Shown: positions 15,330-23,957 of the stretch, one piece after another
Layout of the letters: the number at the start of each line of letters is the position of its first letter
How positions within the stretch are numbered: position 1 is the stretch's first letter
Origin: Streptomyces umbrinus
GTDB lineage: Bacteria > Actinomycetota > Actinomycetes > Streptomycetales > Streptomycetaceae
NCBI RefSeq assembly: GCF_030817415.1
Contig: NZ_JAUSZI010000002.1
Location: forward strand, 9,424,001 to 9,488,000
DNA length: 64,000 bases
Reading direction: 5' to 3'
Program-made: the position numbers and the translations under genes
Notes under the pieces: model-generated
The model's input: the letters and a program-made list of their open reading frames with translations, nothing else
The model's database searches: none
What the model was told of the DNA's origin: nothing

Positions 15330-16222
15330 GCACCACCACGACTCCGACCACGACCCCGACCGCCCCGCGCAGGTCGCTGGACCTCGGGCGCAGGCGGACC
15401 GGGTCGCTCGCCTGGCACCTCGGCGCCCTGCTGGTCCTCGCGGTCGTCCTCTATCCCGTCATCTGGGTCCTCGGCGCCTCGTTCAAGCCCAGCCGGGAGA
15501 TCATCGGCAGTCTGCAGCTCTTCCCGACCAGCCCGATCCTCCAGAACTTCAAGGGGCTCGCCGACGGCATCGCGGACATCTCGATCGCCACGTTCTTCGA
15601 GAACTCCCTCTTCTACGCGCTCGGCTCCGTCGTCGGCATCCTGATCTCCTGCTCGCTGACGGCGTACGCCTTCGCCCGCATCCGGTTCGCCGGGCGCAAC
15701 GTGATGTTCTCGCTGATGATCGGCACGCTGCTGCTGCCGTACCACGTGCTGCTCATCCCGCAGTACGTGATGTTCCAGAAGATGGAGCTCATCAACACCT
15801 ATGTACCGCTGCTGATCGGCAAGTACCTGGCCACCGAGGCGTTCTTCGTCTTCCTCATGGTGCAGTTCATGCGGAACCTGCCGAAGGAGCTGGACGAGGC
15901 GGCGCGGCTCGACGGCTGCGGGCATCTGCGGATCTACTGGTCGATCGTGCTGCCGCTCTGCCGTCCGGCGCTCATCACCAGCGCGATCTTCACCTTCATC
16001 AACGCCTGGAACGACTTCATGGGCCCGCTGATCTACCTCAACGAGCCCGGCAAGTACACCGTCTCGCTGGGCATGATGATGTTCCGCGACCAGGAGGGCG
16101 TCGCCAACTACGGCGGCATGATCGCCATGTCGCTGGTGGCGCTGCTGCCCGTGCTGGCCTTCTTCCTCGCCTTCCAGCGGTACCTGATCGACGGCATGGC
16201 GACCTCCGGGCTGAAGGGCTGA
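15326..16222 (+). CDS. Carbohydrate ABC transporter permease, MalG-type
   Basis: This 298-residue permease has six predicted spans and the EAA-loop motif EAARLDGCGHLRIYW at about residue 192. A Thr/Pro-rich cytoplasmic start precedes the first span. It begins with an ATGA overlap on the MalF-type gene, and the SD GAGGAGG is clear. The order binding protein, MalF-type, MalG-type, YesL-like, lyase-like resembles the Bacillus lpl/yes clusters for pectin fragments. Confidence 0.92.
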   Translation: MSTTTTPTTTPTAPRRSLDLGRRRTGSLAWHLGALLVLAVVLYPVIWVLGASFKPSREIIGSLQLFPTSPILQNFKGLADGIADISIATFFENSLFYALGSVVGILISCSLTAYAFARIRFAGRNVMFSLMIGTLLLPYHVLLIPQYVMFQKMELINTYVPLLIGKYLATEAFFVFLMVQFMRNLPKELDEAARLDGCGHLRIYWSIVLPLCRPALITSAIFTFINAWNDFMGPLIYLNEPGKYTVSLGMMMFRDQEGVANYGGMIAMSLVALLPVLAFFLAFQRYLIDGMATSGLKG

Positions 16223-16229
16223 GCCGGTC

Positions 16230-16838
16230 ATGACCCAGACGCGCACCAAGGCACGTACGGCCGCCGCTCCCAGGCGTGAATCGGCCTTCGCCGAGCGGTT
16301 CGCACTGTTCGCCGAATGTCTGCTCACCGGGGTGTGGATCGCGGTGGCCTCGCTGCCGGTGGTCACCTATCCCGCCGCGTTCGCCGCCGGATCCCGGCAT
16401 CTTCGACGGCGCACGGCCCATCTGGGCGGCGGCTGGCGGGAGTTCGTCGCGGACTACCGGTCGGCCCTGCGCGGCGGGTGGATCGCGGGACTCACCGGGT
16501 GGGCCGCGGCCCTCGCGGTGTGGGTCGACGTCCAGGCCGTGCGTGCCGGGATTCCGGGCGGCCCGGTCGTCGGGGCCGTCGGTCTGTTCGCCCTGATCGG
16601 GCTGGTCGTCGCGGGGCTGCGCGCGGCGGCGGTCTGGGAGCCCGGCGCGTCCTGGCGGGAACTGCTCGGGGCCGCAGGGCGCCGTACCGTCCTCGACCCC
16701 GCCGGGTCGTTCCTGCTGGTCGGCGGAGTGGCCGTGGTGGCCTGCTCCGCCTGGGTCGTCCTGCCGCTGGCGGTCCCCGTGCTGGGGGCCGTCGCGGCGG
16801 CGGCGCTCGCCGTGGAGGAGCGCGGCCGGCACCGCTGA
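16230..16838 (+). CDS. YesL-like (DUF624-type) membrane protein
   Basis: This 202-residue protein has about five hydrophobic segments, at approximately 30-50, 85-105, 115-135, 155-175 and 178-192. It looks like the YesL/DUF624 family, whose members sit next to carbohydrate ABC transporters in many bacteria and are of unknown function. It starts 7 bases after the MalG-type permease and is clearly in the same operon. The family assignment rests on context as well as sequence, so it is moderate. Confidence 0.75.
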   Translation: MTQTRTKARTAAAPRRESAFAERFALFAECLLTGVWIAVASLPVVTYPAAFAAGSRHLRRRTAHLGGGWREFVADYRSALRGGWIAGLTGWAAALAVWVDVQAVRAGIPGGPVVGAVGLFALIGLVVAGLRAAAVWEPGASWRELLGAAGRRTVLDPAGSFLLVGGVAVVACSAWVVLPLAVPVLGAVAAAALAVEERGRHR

Positions 16839-16947
16839 GCGATCGTCCAACAACACCCATCACGCGTACACAAGGTCGGCGCCCGTCGCCGCGCCTCTCT
16901 CTGTCATGCCCCTGACTTCCCCGCACGGAAAGGAATGGCTGCATCTC

Positions 16948-19695
16948 ATGTCTCCCATCCCCCGTAGGTCCCTCCTCAAGGCGGCCGCCGTCGCCGGAGC
17001 CGCCGCCCAGTTCAGCTGGGCCCTGGGCGCGCAGGAGGCGCAGGCCGCGCCGAGAGCCGAGGCCGCCGACGCGGACCCGGTGACCCTGGACTGGCTGGAG
17101 GACGGCGGCCTCGGCGCCGCCCCCGGCTCGACCGTGGGCGTGCCCTGGCCGAAGGGCGCGTACGAGAAGGAGCAGACGTTCGCGCTGACCGACGGCGACG
17201 GCAAGGAGGTGCCCGTCCAGTCCTGGCCGATCGGCTACTGGCCGGACGGCTCCCTGAAGTGGACGGCGCACGCGGTCGGGCCGGGGGCGGGGAGCGGCAG
17301 GCTCACGCTCGCCGCGGGGTCGCCCGCCGCGCCCGCGAAGAAGGTGACCGTCGACAAGCGCGGCGGCTCCATCGACGTGTCCACCGGTGTCATCACCGCG
17401 AGGATCGGCAAGAGCGGCTCCACGCTGGTGAAGTCCGTACTGCGCGGCTCGACGGAGATCGCCAAGGACGGCCGTCTCGTGCTGCTGCGGCAGCCCGAGA
17501 TCGAGGACGGCGACCAGGGCGCGGAGAAGTACGAGCGGTTCGAGAGCGTCATCGCGGAGGTGGAGGTCGAGCAGGACGGGCCCGTCCGTGCCGTCGTCCG
17601 TATCGACGGCAAGCACCGCAAGGGCAGCCGGAGTTGGCTGCCCTTCTCGGTCCGGCTCTACTTCTACGCGGGCGCCGAGTCGTTCCGCATGGTGCACACG
17701 ATCACCTTCGACGGCACCCAGGAGCCGGGGAAGGCCAGCGGTGACTTCATCCGCGGTATCGGCGTCCGGTTCAAGGTGCCGATGCGCGACGCCGCGTACG
17801 ACCGGCACATCCGTATCGGCGGAGAGGGCACCGGTCTGCTGCGCGAGGCGGTCAAGGGCATCACCGGTCTGCGCCGGGACCCGGGCACGGCCGTGCGGAC
17901 GGCCCAGTTCGAGGGCAAGAAGCTGCCCGACCCGTCGACCTGGGACCAGCGGGTGACCACCCGCCTCCAGTACATCCCCGAGTGGGGCGACTACACCCTC
18001 TCCCAGCTGTCCGCGGACGGCTTCTCGGTCCGCAAGCGCACCAAGAAGGGCCACGGCTGGATCGGCGCGGGCGGCGGCCGGCGGGCGAGCGGCTTCGGGT
18101 ACGTCGGCGGCGCGAGCGGCGGACTCGCCTTCGGGCTGCGGGACTTCTGGGAGAAGTTCCCGGCCCAGCTCGACATCCGCGACGCCCAGACCGACGAGGC
18201 CGAGGTCACCATGTGGCTCTGGTCGCCCGAGGCGCAGCCCATGGACCTGCGCTTCTATCACGACGGCATGGGCCAGGACACGTACCCCGAACAGCTCGAA
18301 GGCCTCAACATCACCTACGAGGACTACGAGCCGGAGTTCGGCACGCCCTACGGCATCGCCCGCACCAGCGAACTCCTCTTCTGGGCCCACGAGTCGACGC
18401 CGAGCGCCGAGGCGATGGCCGAACAGGTGGAGGCCGTCCGCACCCCGGCGCAGCTCGCCGCCCCGCCCCAGCACCTCATCAAGGCGGGCGTGTTCGGGAA
18501 GCTGTTCTCCGAGCCGGACCGCTCCACCGCCGCCAAGGCGAAGATCGAGGACCACCTCGACTTCCTCTTCACCTATTACAAGGACCAGGTGGAGATGCGC
18601 CGTTGGTACGGCTTCTGGGACTACGGCGACATCATGCACAGCTACGACCCCAGCCGCCACCAGTGGTGCTACGACGTCGGCGGCTACGCCTGGGACAACT
18701 CCGAACTCTCGCCCGACCTGTGGCTGTGGTTCGCGTACATGCGCTCCGGGCGCGCGGACATCTTCCGCTTCGCGGAGGCCATGACCCGCCACACCGGCGA
18801 GGTCGATGTCTACCACCTCGGCAAGTGGGCGGGCCTCGGCACCCGCCACGGCGTCCAGCACTACGCGGACAGCGCCAAGCAGCAGCGCATCGCCAACACC
18901 ACCTACCGGCGCTACTACTACTTCCTCACGGCGGACGAGCGCGTCGGCGACCTGATGCACGCCAACGTCGACTCCGACGAGACGTTCCTCGTCCTCGACC
19001 CCATCCGCAAGATCCGCACCGAGCCGTACGAGCCGGACCGCAACGCGCTCTCGATCGGCTTCGGCACCGACTGGAGCGGTCTGGTCTCCGCCTGGCTCAC
19101 CGAGTGGGAGCGGCGCGGGCCCAAGTGGGAGAAGGCGAAGGCGCGGGTCCTGTCGACGATGGAGACCATCGCCGCCCAGCCCAACGGGTTCGTCCAGGGC
19201 AGCGCCCTGTACGACCTGGACACCGGGAAGTTCGCCGTCGCCGACAAGGCCGTGGTCGGGGTCTCGCATCTCTCGGCGATGTTCGGTCTGGTCGAGCTGA
19301 ACGCCGAACTCCTCGACCAGATCGACATGCCGAAGTTCAAGGAGGCGTGGCTCGACTACTGCCGCTACTTCAACGCCACCAAGGCCGAGCAGAAGGCCCG
19401 CTACGGCTCCGACTTCGGCTCCCTGCTGCTCTTCCAGGGGCACGCGCGGCAGGACGCGTACGCCGCCGTCCAGTTGGGCGACGACGCGCTCGCCGCGCGG
19501 GCGTGGCGGCAGTTCTACAACAGTGCCGACACGTGGGACTACAAGGAGTCGACGGACTGGTCCACGAAGGAGGTCGACGGGCCGACCGGCTTGGTTTCGG
19601 GACGTGAGGCGTCGTGGGTCTCGACCAACACGACGGCGTTGTACGGGTTGGCGGCTATTCAGAATCTGGCGTTGGTGGGCGACAAGATGCCGTGA
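16948..19695 (+). CDS. Tat-secreted exo-rhamnogalacturonan-lyase-like protein (PcRGLX/YetA type)
   Basis: This large (915-residue) exported protein begins MSPIPRRSLLKAAAVAG, a twin-arginine signal, with likely cleavage after AQA. The N-terminal part (about 50-350) is beta-rich with WPKGAY and VQSWPIGYWPDGSLKWTAHA, matching the RIFT-barrel domain of the PcRGLX/YetA exo-rhamnogalacturonan lyase family. A central beta domain and a C-terminal alpha/alpha-toroid follow, with MRRWYGFWDYGDIMHSYD, YDVGGYAWDNSEL and GLGTRHGVQHYADS. The likely role is removal of unsaturated galacturonosyl-rhamnose units from pectin backbones outside the cell. The 16906 ATG is less likely because it would put the Tat motif at residue 20. 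The upstream ABC operon would import the products. Confidence 0.78.
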   Translation: MSPIPRRSLLKAAAVAGAAAQFSWALGAQEAQAAPRAEAADADPVTLDWLEDGGLGAAPGSTVGVPWPKGAYEKEQTFALTDGDGKEVPVQSWPIGYWPDGSLKWTAHAVGPGAGSGRLTLAAGSPAAPAKKVTVDKRGGSIDVSTGVITARIGKSGSTLVKSVLRGSTEIAKDGRLVLLRQPEIEDGDQGAEKYERFESVIAEVEVEQDGPVRAVVRIDGKHRKGSRSWLPFSVRLYFYAGAESFRMVHTITFDGTQEPGKASGDFIRGIGVRFKVPMRDAAYDRHIRIGGEGTGLLREAVKGITGLRRDPGTAVRTAQFEGKKLPDPSTWDQRVTTRLQYIPEWGDYTLSQLSADGFSVRKRTKKGHGWIGAGGGRRASGFGYVGGASGGLAFGLRDFWEKFPAQLDIRDAQTDEAEVTMWLWSPEAQPMDLRFYHDGMGQDTYPEQLEGLNITYEDYEPEFGTPYGIARTSELLFWAHESTPSAEAMAEQVEAVRTPAQLAAPPQHLIKAGVFGKLFSEPDRSTAAKAKIEDHLDFLFTYYKDQVEMRRWYGFWDYGDIMHSYDPSRHQWCYDVGGYAWDNSELSPDLWLWFAYMRSGRADIFRFAEAMTRHTGEVDVYHLGKWAGLGTRHGVQHYADSAKQQRIANTTYRRYYYFLTADERVGDLMHANVDSDETFLVLDPIRKIRTEPYEPDRNALSIGFGTDWSGLVSAWLTEWERRGPKWEKAKARVLSTMETIAAQPNGFVQGSALYDLDTGKFAVADKAVVGVSHLSAMFGLVELNAELLDQIDMPKFKEAWLDYCRYFNATKAEQKARYGSDFGSLLLFQGHARQDAYAAVQLGDDALAARAWRQFYNSADTWDYKESTDWSTKEVDGPTGLVSGREASWVSTNTTALYGLAAIQNLALVGDKMP

Positions 19696-19720
19696 CGTTC
19701 CACTGGGGACGCGGGGTTGT

Positions 19721-19765
19721 CTGCGGGTTCGTTGTGGCTGAGCGCGCAGTTCCCCGCGCCCCTGA
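19721..19765. repeat. Interspersed GC-rich repeat (inverted copy)
   Basis: This copy reads CTGCGGGTTCGTTGTGGCTG then AGCGCGCAGTTCCCCGCGCC, the reverse complement of the family at 12550-12590. It lies directly after the lyase-like gene. Confidence 0.7.
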
Positions 19766-19797
19766 GGGACGCCCCCCTGACGGGGCGCGTCCCTCAG
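19762..19797. terminator. Bidirectional terminator between convergent genes
   Basis: CTGAGGGACGC (19762-19772) and GCGTCCCTCAG (19787-19797) are perfect reverse complements. The right arm covers the stop codon of the minus-strand membrane protein gene, so the hairpin can serve both convergent genes. Confidence 0.75.
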
Positions 19798-22274
19798 TGC
19801 ATTCTGCCCAGTACCTCTCGGACTCGGCGGGCGTCTCGGAGCCGTTGTTCGTATGTTGCGCCCAGGGCGAGGAGCAGGAGGCCGGCCAGGGCCGGGGGTG
19901 CCCAGCGCGGTACGGCGCCCATGGCCTGGGCGATGTACGGGGCCAGTTCGTGGAGGGCGACCAGGGCGAGGGTGCCGCCGCCGAGGACGAGCAGGGCCTG
20001 GAGGCGTTGCCGGGCGCCGACGAGGGTGACCAGGAGAGCAGCCGTGCCGAGGAGCAGCGGGCGCAGCCAGTCGAGGTCGCCCCATGCCGCCAGAAGGCTC
20101 GGCAGCAGGGTCACCGACAGACCGGGCCCGTACGCCGTCCAGGACGAGGTCCCCGGGTCCCGCCTCCGGCGGACGAACCCGACGACCAGCGCCGGTACGG
20201 TCACCGGCAGGGTGTACGCCTCGGGCGAGCCGACCTCCCAGGAAGCCAGCCGGACCCAGGTGGCCAGTACGAACAGGGTTGCCGCCACATAGCCGAGCCG
20301 CCTGCGGTCCGGCCGGACCGCGGTGCCCGCGGCGATCACGCCGCACAGGGCCAGCACGAGGGCGAGCACGGGCGGTTCCAGGGCCGCGAGGTCGATCGCC
20401 AACAGGGCGGCGACGGCTCCCGTGATCTCGACGGCCAGTGTCGGCGTCGCGTCCTTGAGCCGGGCCGCGAGGAGCGCGGCCGTGGCCGGCACCACCAGCA
20501 CGAGCAGCGCGATGTGGTGCGGCTGCCAGTCCAGCGACGCGCCTGTGGCACAGGCCAGCGCGGCGGCGTACGCGAGGGACGCGGCGGCCGAGACGGCCCG
20601 GATCTCGTGCTTCTGCCACACGGCTGCCGCCGCGAAGAGGGCGGTCAGGCTTCCGAGGACGGCGAGCGTGGCGGCCTCGGCGGCGAGGGACAGCGCGACG
20701 AGGTGGAGAGAGGTGAGGAGCGCCAGGCCGAGGGTGGTCAGGGTGATGGGGGAGGGGCGGGTGTTGGCCGGGCTTGAGGCCGATGCCGGGGGCTCTGTCG
20801 GGCTTGTGGGGCCGTCGTCGGTCGGGTGTGCATGACGGCTGTACGCCGCTGCCGTCAAGGTGGCGGCAGTGGTTACGCCCAGCATCAACAGGCCTGCCGG
20901 GTAAGGGAGTTCGAGAGTGGCGGGCAGGACGAGGACAGAGGCCCAGGCCAGACCGAGCGCACCGCTCAGGGCGACGGACCGGTGCGGCCCGCCCCGGAAC
21001 GTCAGGACCAGGACCGCCGCGACCGCGGCCAGCACCAGTGGAGCCGTCTCCGTGTTCGACGGCCAGGGCATGGAGACCGTCACCGCGTCCCGGGCGTCGG
21101 AAGGCGCACCGGACCACACGTTTTCCGCCCAGCCGGCCGGGCCCACGAGGACCACGGTGACGAGGGGCAGGGTCCATGCCACGGCGAGGGCCTGCACGCC
21201 CGCGGAGGACCACGGCAGGCCACGGCGTACGGACTCCGGCAGCCAGGTGCCGCGTACGGCCAACAACGCGATGCCGCACAGCAGATAGCCCGGAACCGTC
21301 CAGGCGTCGGGCAGCACCGAGCGGAGCACGCCGCCCGCCGCGGCGACGGTGATCAGGCCGCCGGTCGACGCGAGACCGGGGGCGGCCTGCGCGGCGGGAG
21401 CACGCCACGCGGCCCCCAGCGCGATCGCCGCGGCGAGGGCGAGGAGCGCCGCCGCACGGGCGGCGGCGCTCGGACCGGTGGCCTCCCACGAGAGCCAGCC
21501 GGCCGCCAGAAGGCCCCAGGCGCCCGTCCCGTACGCGCCGACGGCGGCGACGACACGTACGGAGCGCACGGACACCGAGAGGGCCACGACCGTGTCGAAC
21601 GCTGCCGTCACCAGCAGCGCCGCCGTGATCGCGTGATGACCCGCACCGGCTGCCACGACCCAGAGCAGCAGCGGGAGTTGGGCCGTCGCCATCGCCGCCG
21701 GGAGCGGCAGACGCAGGGCGCCGAGCGAGCGTCCGTACGCCGCCCACAGCACGGCCAGGAGCGCCGTCGCGGCGGCCGCGTACCCGGTGCCGTCCACCTT
21801 CGGGAGGGCGACCTGGTGCAGGGCGTAGGCGTCGAGCACCGTCAGCACCAGGCCGAGGCCCGCCACCGACTCGGCCGTCGAGCGGAGCCCGCGCTTCAGC
21901 AGCGGCACGGGTGCGGCGAGCGCGGCGAAGGTGACCGCGCCCAGGACCACCGCCCGGCCCGCGATGCCCAACTGCCCCCAGCTGACCAGCGTGAACGCGA
22001 TCGCCGCGACGGTCAGCAGGACGCCGCCGAGCACGAGCAGCACGTTCTGCACGCTGGGAGCCGTGGCCTCGGGCCGCCGGGAGCGGGGTGCGGGCGCCGA
22101 CCAGATGGCCGGCGTTTGGGCCGGGCCCCAGGCCGGTGCCGGTGTCTTGGCCGACCGGAGCACACCGAGCAGCCAGGACCGACGGGCCAGCAGTTGGGCC
22201 CTGCGCGCGTCCAGTTGCCGCAGCTCGTGGTCGAGGATCCGCAACTCCTCGGCCGGTGGCGGAATGTTCGTCAT
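19794..22274 (-). CDS. Large polytopic membrane protein (SCO7613-type)
   Basis: This 826-residue protein opens with a short charged region MTNIPPPAEELR followed by a coiled-coil-like stretch (ILDHELRQLDARRAQLLARR). More than 20 Ala/Leu/Val-rich hydrophobic segments then run to the C-terminus. It fits the streptomycete membrane-protein family annotated by the SCO7613 C-terminal domain, of unknown function. There are no visible catalytic motifs or transporter signatures. The ATG at 22274 is chosen because the coiled region is conserved in such proteins. It converges with the lyase-like gene and shares the terminator there. Confidence 0.8.
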   Translation of the reverse strand: MTNIPPPAEELRILDHELRQLDARRAQLLARRSWLLGVLRSAKTPAPAWGPAQTPAIWSAPAPRSRRPEATAPSVQNVLLVLGGVLLTVAAIAFTLVSWGQLGIAGRAVVLGAVTFAALAAPVPLLKRGLRSTAESVAGLGLVLTVLDAYALHQVALPKVDGTGYAAAATALLAVLWAAYGRSLGALRLPLPAAMATAQLPLLLWVVAAGAGHHAITAALLVTAAFDTVVALSVSVRSVRVVAAVGAYGTGAWGLLAAGWLSWEATGPSAAARAAALLALAAAIALGAAWRAPAAQAAPGLASTGGLITVAAAGGVLRSVLPDAWTVPGYLLCGIALLAVRGTWLPESVRRGLPWSSAGVQALAVAWTLPLVTVVLVGPAGWAENVWSGAPSDARDAVTVSMPWPSNTETAPLVLAAVAAVLVLTFRGGPHRSVALSGALGLAWASVLVLPATLELPYPAGLLMLGVTTAATLTAAAYSRHAHPTDDGPTSPTEPPASASSPANTRPSPITLTTLGLALLTSLHLVALSLAAEAATLAVLGSLTALFAAAAVWQKHEIRAVSAAASLAYAAALACATGASLDWQPHHIALLVLVVPATAALLAARLKDATPTLAVEITGAVAALLAIDLAALEPPVLALVLALCGVIAAGTAVRPDRRRLGYVAATLFVLATWVRLASWEVGSPEAYTLPVTVPALVVGFVRRRRDPGTSSWTAYGPGLSVTLLPSLLAAWGDLDWLRPLLLGTAALLVTLVGARQRLQALLVLGGGTLALVALHELAPYIAQAMGAVPRWAPPALAGLLLLALGATYEQRLRDARRVREVLGRMH

Positions 22275-22407
22275 GCTTCGGAGTGTGGTCCGGGTCACGC
22301 CGTGCGGCATGAGCGCACGTACTCAGGTCGTACTCAGATCCGGACACCCCGGGGCGCGGACGTGCCGGTTCTGCCCGGACCGGGCCGCGGACCGGCAGAC
22401 TCGGACC

Positions 22408-22878
22408 ATGAAGCGCATGGACTGGACGCATTACCGCTTCCGCAGCCTGTGGAGGCTCGCCGCCCCGCGTGGCGAGGTCTACGAGGCGCTGGCCGACGCC
22501 GAACGCTATCCGCGCTGGTGGCCCCAGGTGCGCGAGGTGACACCCCTCGACGCGATCAGTGGCGTCGTCCGCATCCGCTCGGTGCTGCCGTACGACCTGG
22601 TGTTCACGGGGCGCGAGGTGCGCCGTGACCCGGCGGCCGGGGTCCTGGAGATCGCGATGACCGGCGACGTGGACGGCTGGGCGCGGTGGACCCTCGCCAC
22701 CGACGGGACCGGCACCCGCGCCCGCTACGACCAGGAGGTCCGGGTGACCAAGCCGCTGCTGAGGCGGCTCGCCGTGCCCGGACGGCCCGCGTTCCGCGCC
22801 AACCACGCGCTGATGATGCGGGCCGGGCGGAAGGGGCTGGTCGCGTACCTCCGGGGCACCCCTTCGCGCGAACCGTGA
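22408..22878 (+). CDS. SRPBCC-family (polyketide cyclase/START-like) protein
   Basis: This 156-residue protein has the helix-grip pattern: an N-terminal strand HYRFRSLWRLAAPRGEVYEAL, the ADAERYPRWWPQV motif common to SRPBCC ligand-binding proteins, alternating strands, and a long C-terminal helix. Such proteins bind hydrophobic ligands, and the specific role is unknown. No SD precedes the ATG, but CAGACT lies 7 bases before it, so the message may be leaderless. It is followed by the second tRNA-Val(CAC). Confidence 0.85.
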   Translation: MKRMDWTHYRFRSLWRLAAPRGEVYEALADAERYPRWWPQVREVTPLDAISGVVRIRSVLPYDLVFTGREVRRDPAAGVLEIAMTGDVDGWARWTLATDGTGTRARYDQEVRVTKPLLRRLAVPGRPAFRANHALMMRAGRKGLVAYLRGTPSREP

Positions 22879-22884
22879 AGCGGT

Positions 22885-22914
22885 TTGAAGGAAACGCGAG
22901 GAGACCTGTATTGT
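22885..22914 (+). promoter_or_regulatory. Promoter of tRNA-Val (CAC) copy B
   Basis: TTGAAG (22885-22890) and TATTGT (22909-22914) are 18 bases apart. Transcription would start near 22921, just before the mature tRNA 5' end at 22928. Confidence 0.6.
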
Positions 22915-22927
22915 TCAGTGCGTTCCC

Positions 22928-22999
22928 GGGCGATTAGCTCAGTGGGAGAGCGCTTCGTTCACACCGAAGAGGTCACTGGTTCGAACCCAGTATCGCCCA
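22928..22999 (+). tRNA. tRNA-Val (CAC), copy B
   Basis: It has the same cloverleaf as 11415-11486 with anticodon CAC. The two differences are AGT versus AGC in the D loop and TTCGAAC versus TTCGATC in the T loop. CCA is not encoded. Confidence 0.97.
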
Positions 23000-23008
23000 C
23001 CGGGAAAG

Positions 23009-23039
23009 GCCGGTCCGTCACAGACGGACCGGCTTTTTT
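23009..23039. terminator. Intrinsic terminator with T run
   Basis: GCCGGTCCGTC (23009-23019) pairs with GACGGACCGGC (23023-23033) around ACA, and six T follow. This is the clearest classical terminator in the window. It ends the tRNA transcript and may also serve the convergent exonuclease gene. Confidence 0.9.
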
Positions 23040-23063
23040 GTGTCGCTGCCGACGGGATGCGGC

Positions 23064-23789
23064 TCAGGCCGCCGCCGACAGTTCGGGGCGCAGCGGCCAC
23101 GCCGGATCGACCGCCTCCTCCGTGCCGCTGCGCGCGAACCACGCCTGGAGACCGCGCGCCTGGGCCGCGTGCCAGACGGCCTGCAGCGTGTGCAGCTCGG
23201 CCGCCGAGAGCCGCTCCAGCCGTGTCGCGAAACGGCGCCCGACCGCCCGTACGACCTCCAGTGAGGCCAGTGCGTCGGCCGCCGCGTCATGCGCTCCCGT
23301 CAGCTCCACGCCGTAGTGCGCGCAGAGGTCCGTGAGCGTGCGGCGGCCCTTGCGGTAGCGGTCCAGGTGTTTGTCGAGGACCCGCGGGTCGAGCACGCGC
23401 AACGGCACGGTCTCGAACCAGTGGTCCAGGGAGGATGCCCGGTGCCTGCGCAACTCCCGGTCAAGGAGCGTCAGATCGAAGGGCGCGTTCATCACCACGA
23501 GCGGGCGGCCCGCCGCGCTCTGTTCGGCCAGTTCCCTGACTATCTCGTCCATCACCGGCGACGGCCAGCGGCCGTTCAGCCGGAGATGCTCATCCGTCAG
23601 CCCATGAATCGCCGTGGCGCCCTCGGGCACCTGCACTCCCGGATTGACCAGCCAGCGGCGCACACGCGGGCGGCCTCCGGGAGCGTCCTGGACGACGACG
23701 GCGGCCGACACGATCCGGTCGGTCTCCACGTCCACACCCGTCGTCTCGGTGTCGAACGCGGTCAAGGGGCCCTCGTACCAGCACGTCAT
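23064..23789 (-). CDS. DEDDh 3'-5' exonuclease (DnaQ-like)
   Basis: This 241-residue protein has the exonuclease signature set: ExoI DTETTG near residue 14, ExoII NAPFD at about 105 and ExoIII GAHDAAADALA at about 165, with the His that marks the DEDDh subclass. The metal ions bound by these residues drive 3'-5' hydrolysis of DNA or RNA. It lacks polymerase or BRCT domains and so may act in repair or RNA turnover. The ATG at 23789 is 10 bases from GAGGAG; a GTG at 23795 is 4 bases away and is an alternative. It is divergent from the DUF4365 operon. Confidence 0.92.
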   Translation of the reverse strand: MTCWYEGPLTAFDTETTGVDVETDRIVSAAVVVQDAPGGRPRVRRWLVNPGVQVPEGATAIHGLTDEHLRLNGRWPSPVMDEIVRELAEQSAAGRPLVVMNAPFDLTLLDRELRRHRASSLDHWFETVPLRVLDPRVLDKHLDRYRKGRRTLTDLCAHYGVELTGAHDAAADALASLEVVRAVGRRFATRLERLSAAELHTLQAVWHAAQARGLQAWFARSGTEEAVDPAWPLRPELSAAA

Positions 23790-23957
23790 ACGCACACAAC
23801 TCCTCGTTCACCTTCGGCAGTTGACGCGCCGTCCCCTGCCCTTTTTGTGATACCCGGGCTGTTTGCGCCGTACGCCGGAAGGAGACAACAGAGGTACGGG
23901 TCTTTGCAGTTCAGCGGCCCGCAGCGGGGATTCACCTGATTCGGAAGGCTGTTGGAC

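Noticed and set aside
16492..22806. A 2104-codon minus-strand open frame
   Set aside because: It runs antisense through the lyase-like gene and across other real genes. It is Arg/Gly/Pro-rich and shows the mirror image of real codon bias; long antisense frames are normal in DNA of this GC content.
11415..22999. An active integrative element at tRNA-Val
   Set aside because: No integrase, excisionase, replication or transfer gene is present between the tRNA copies, and the tRNAs differ in two positions. Only an old event can be proposed.
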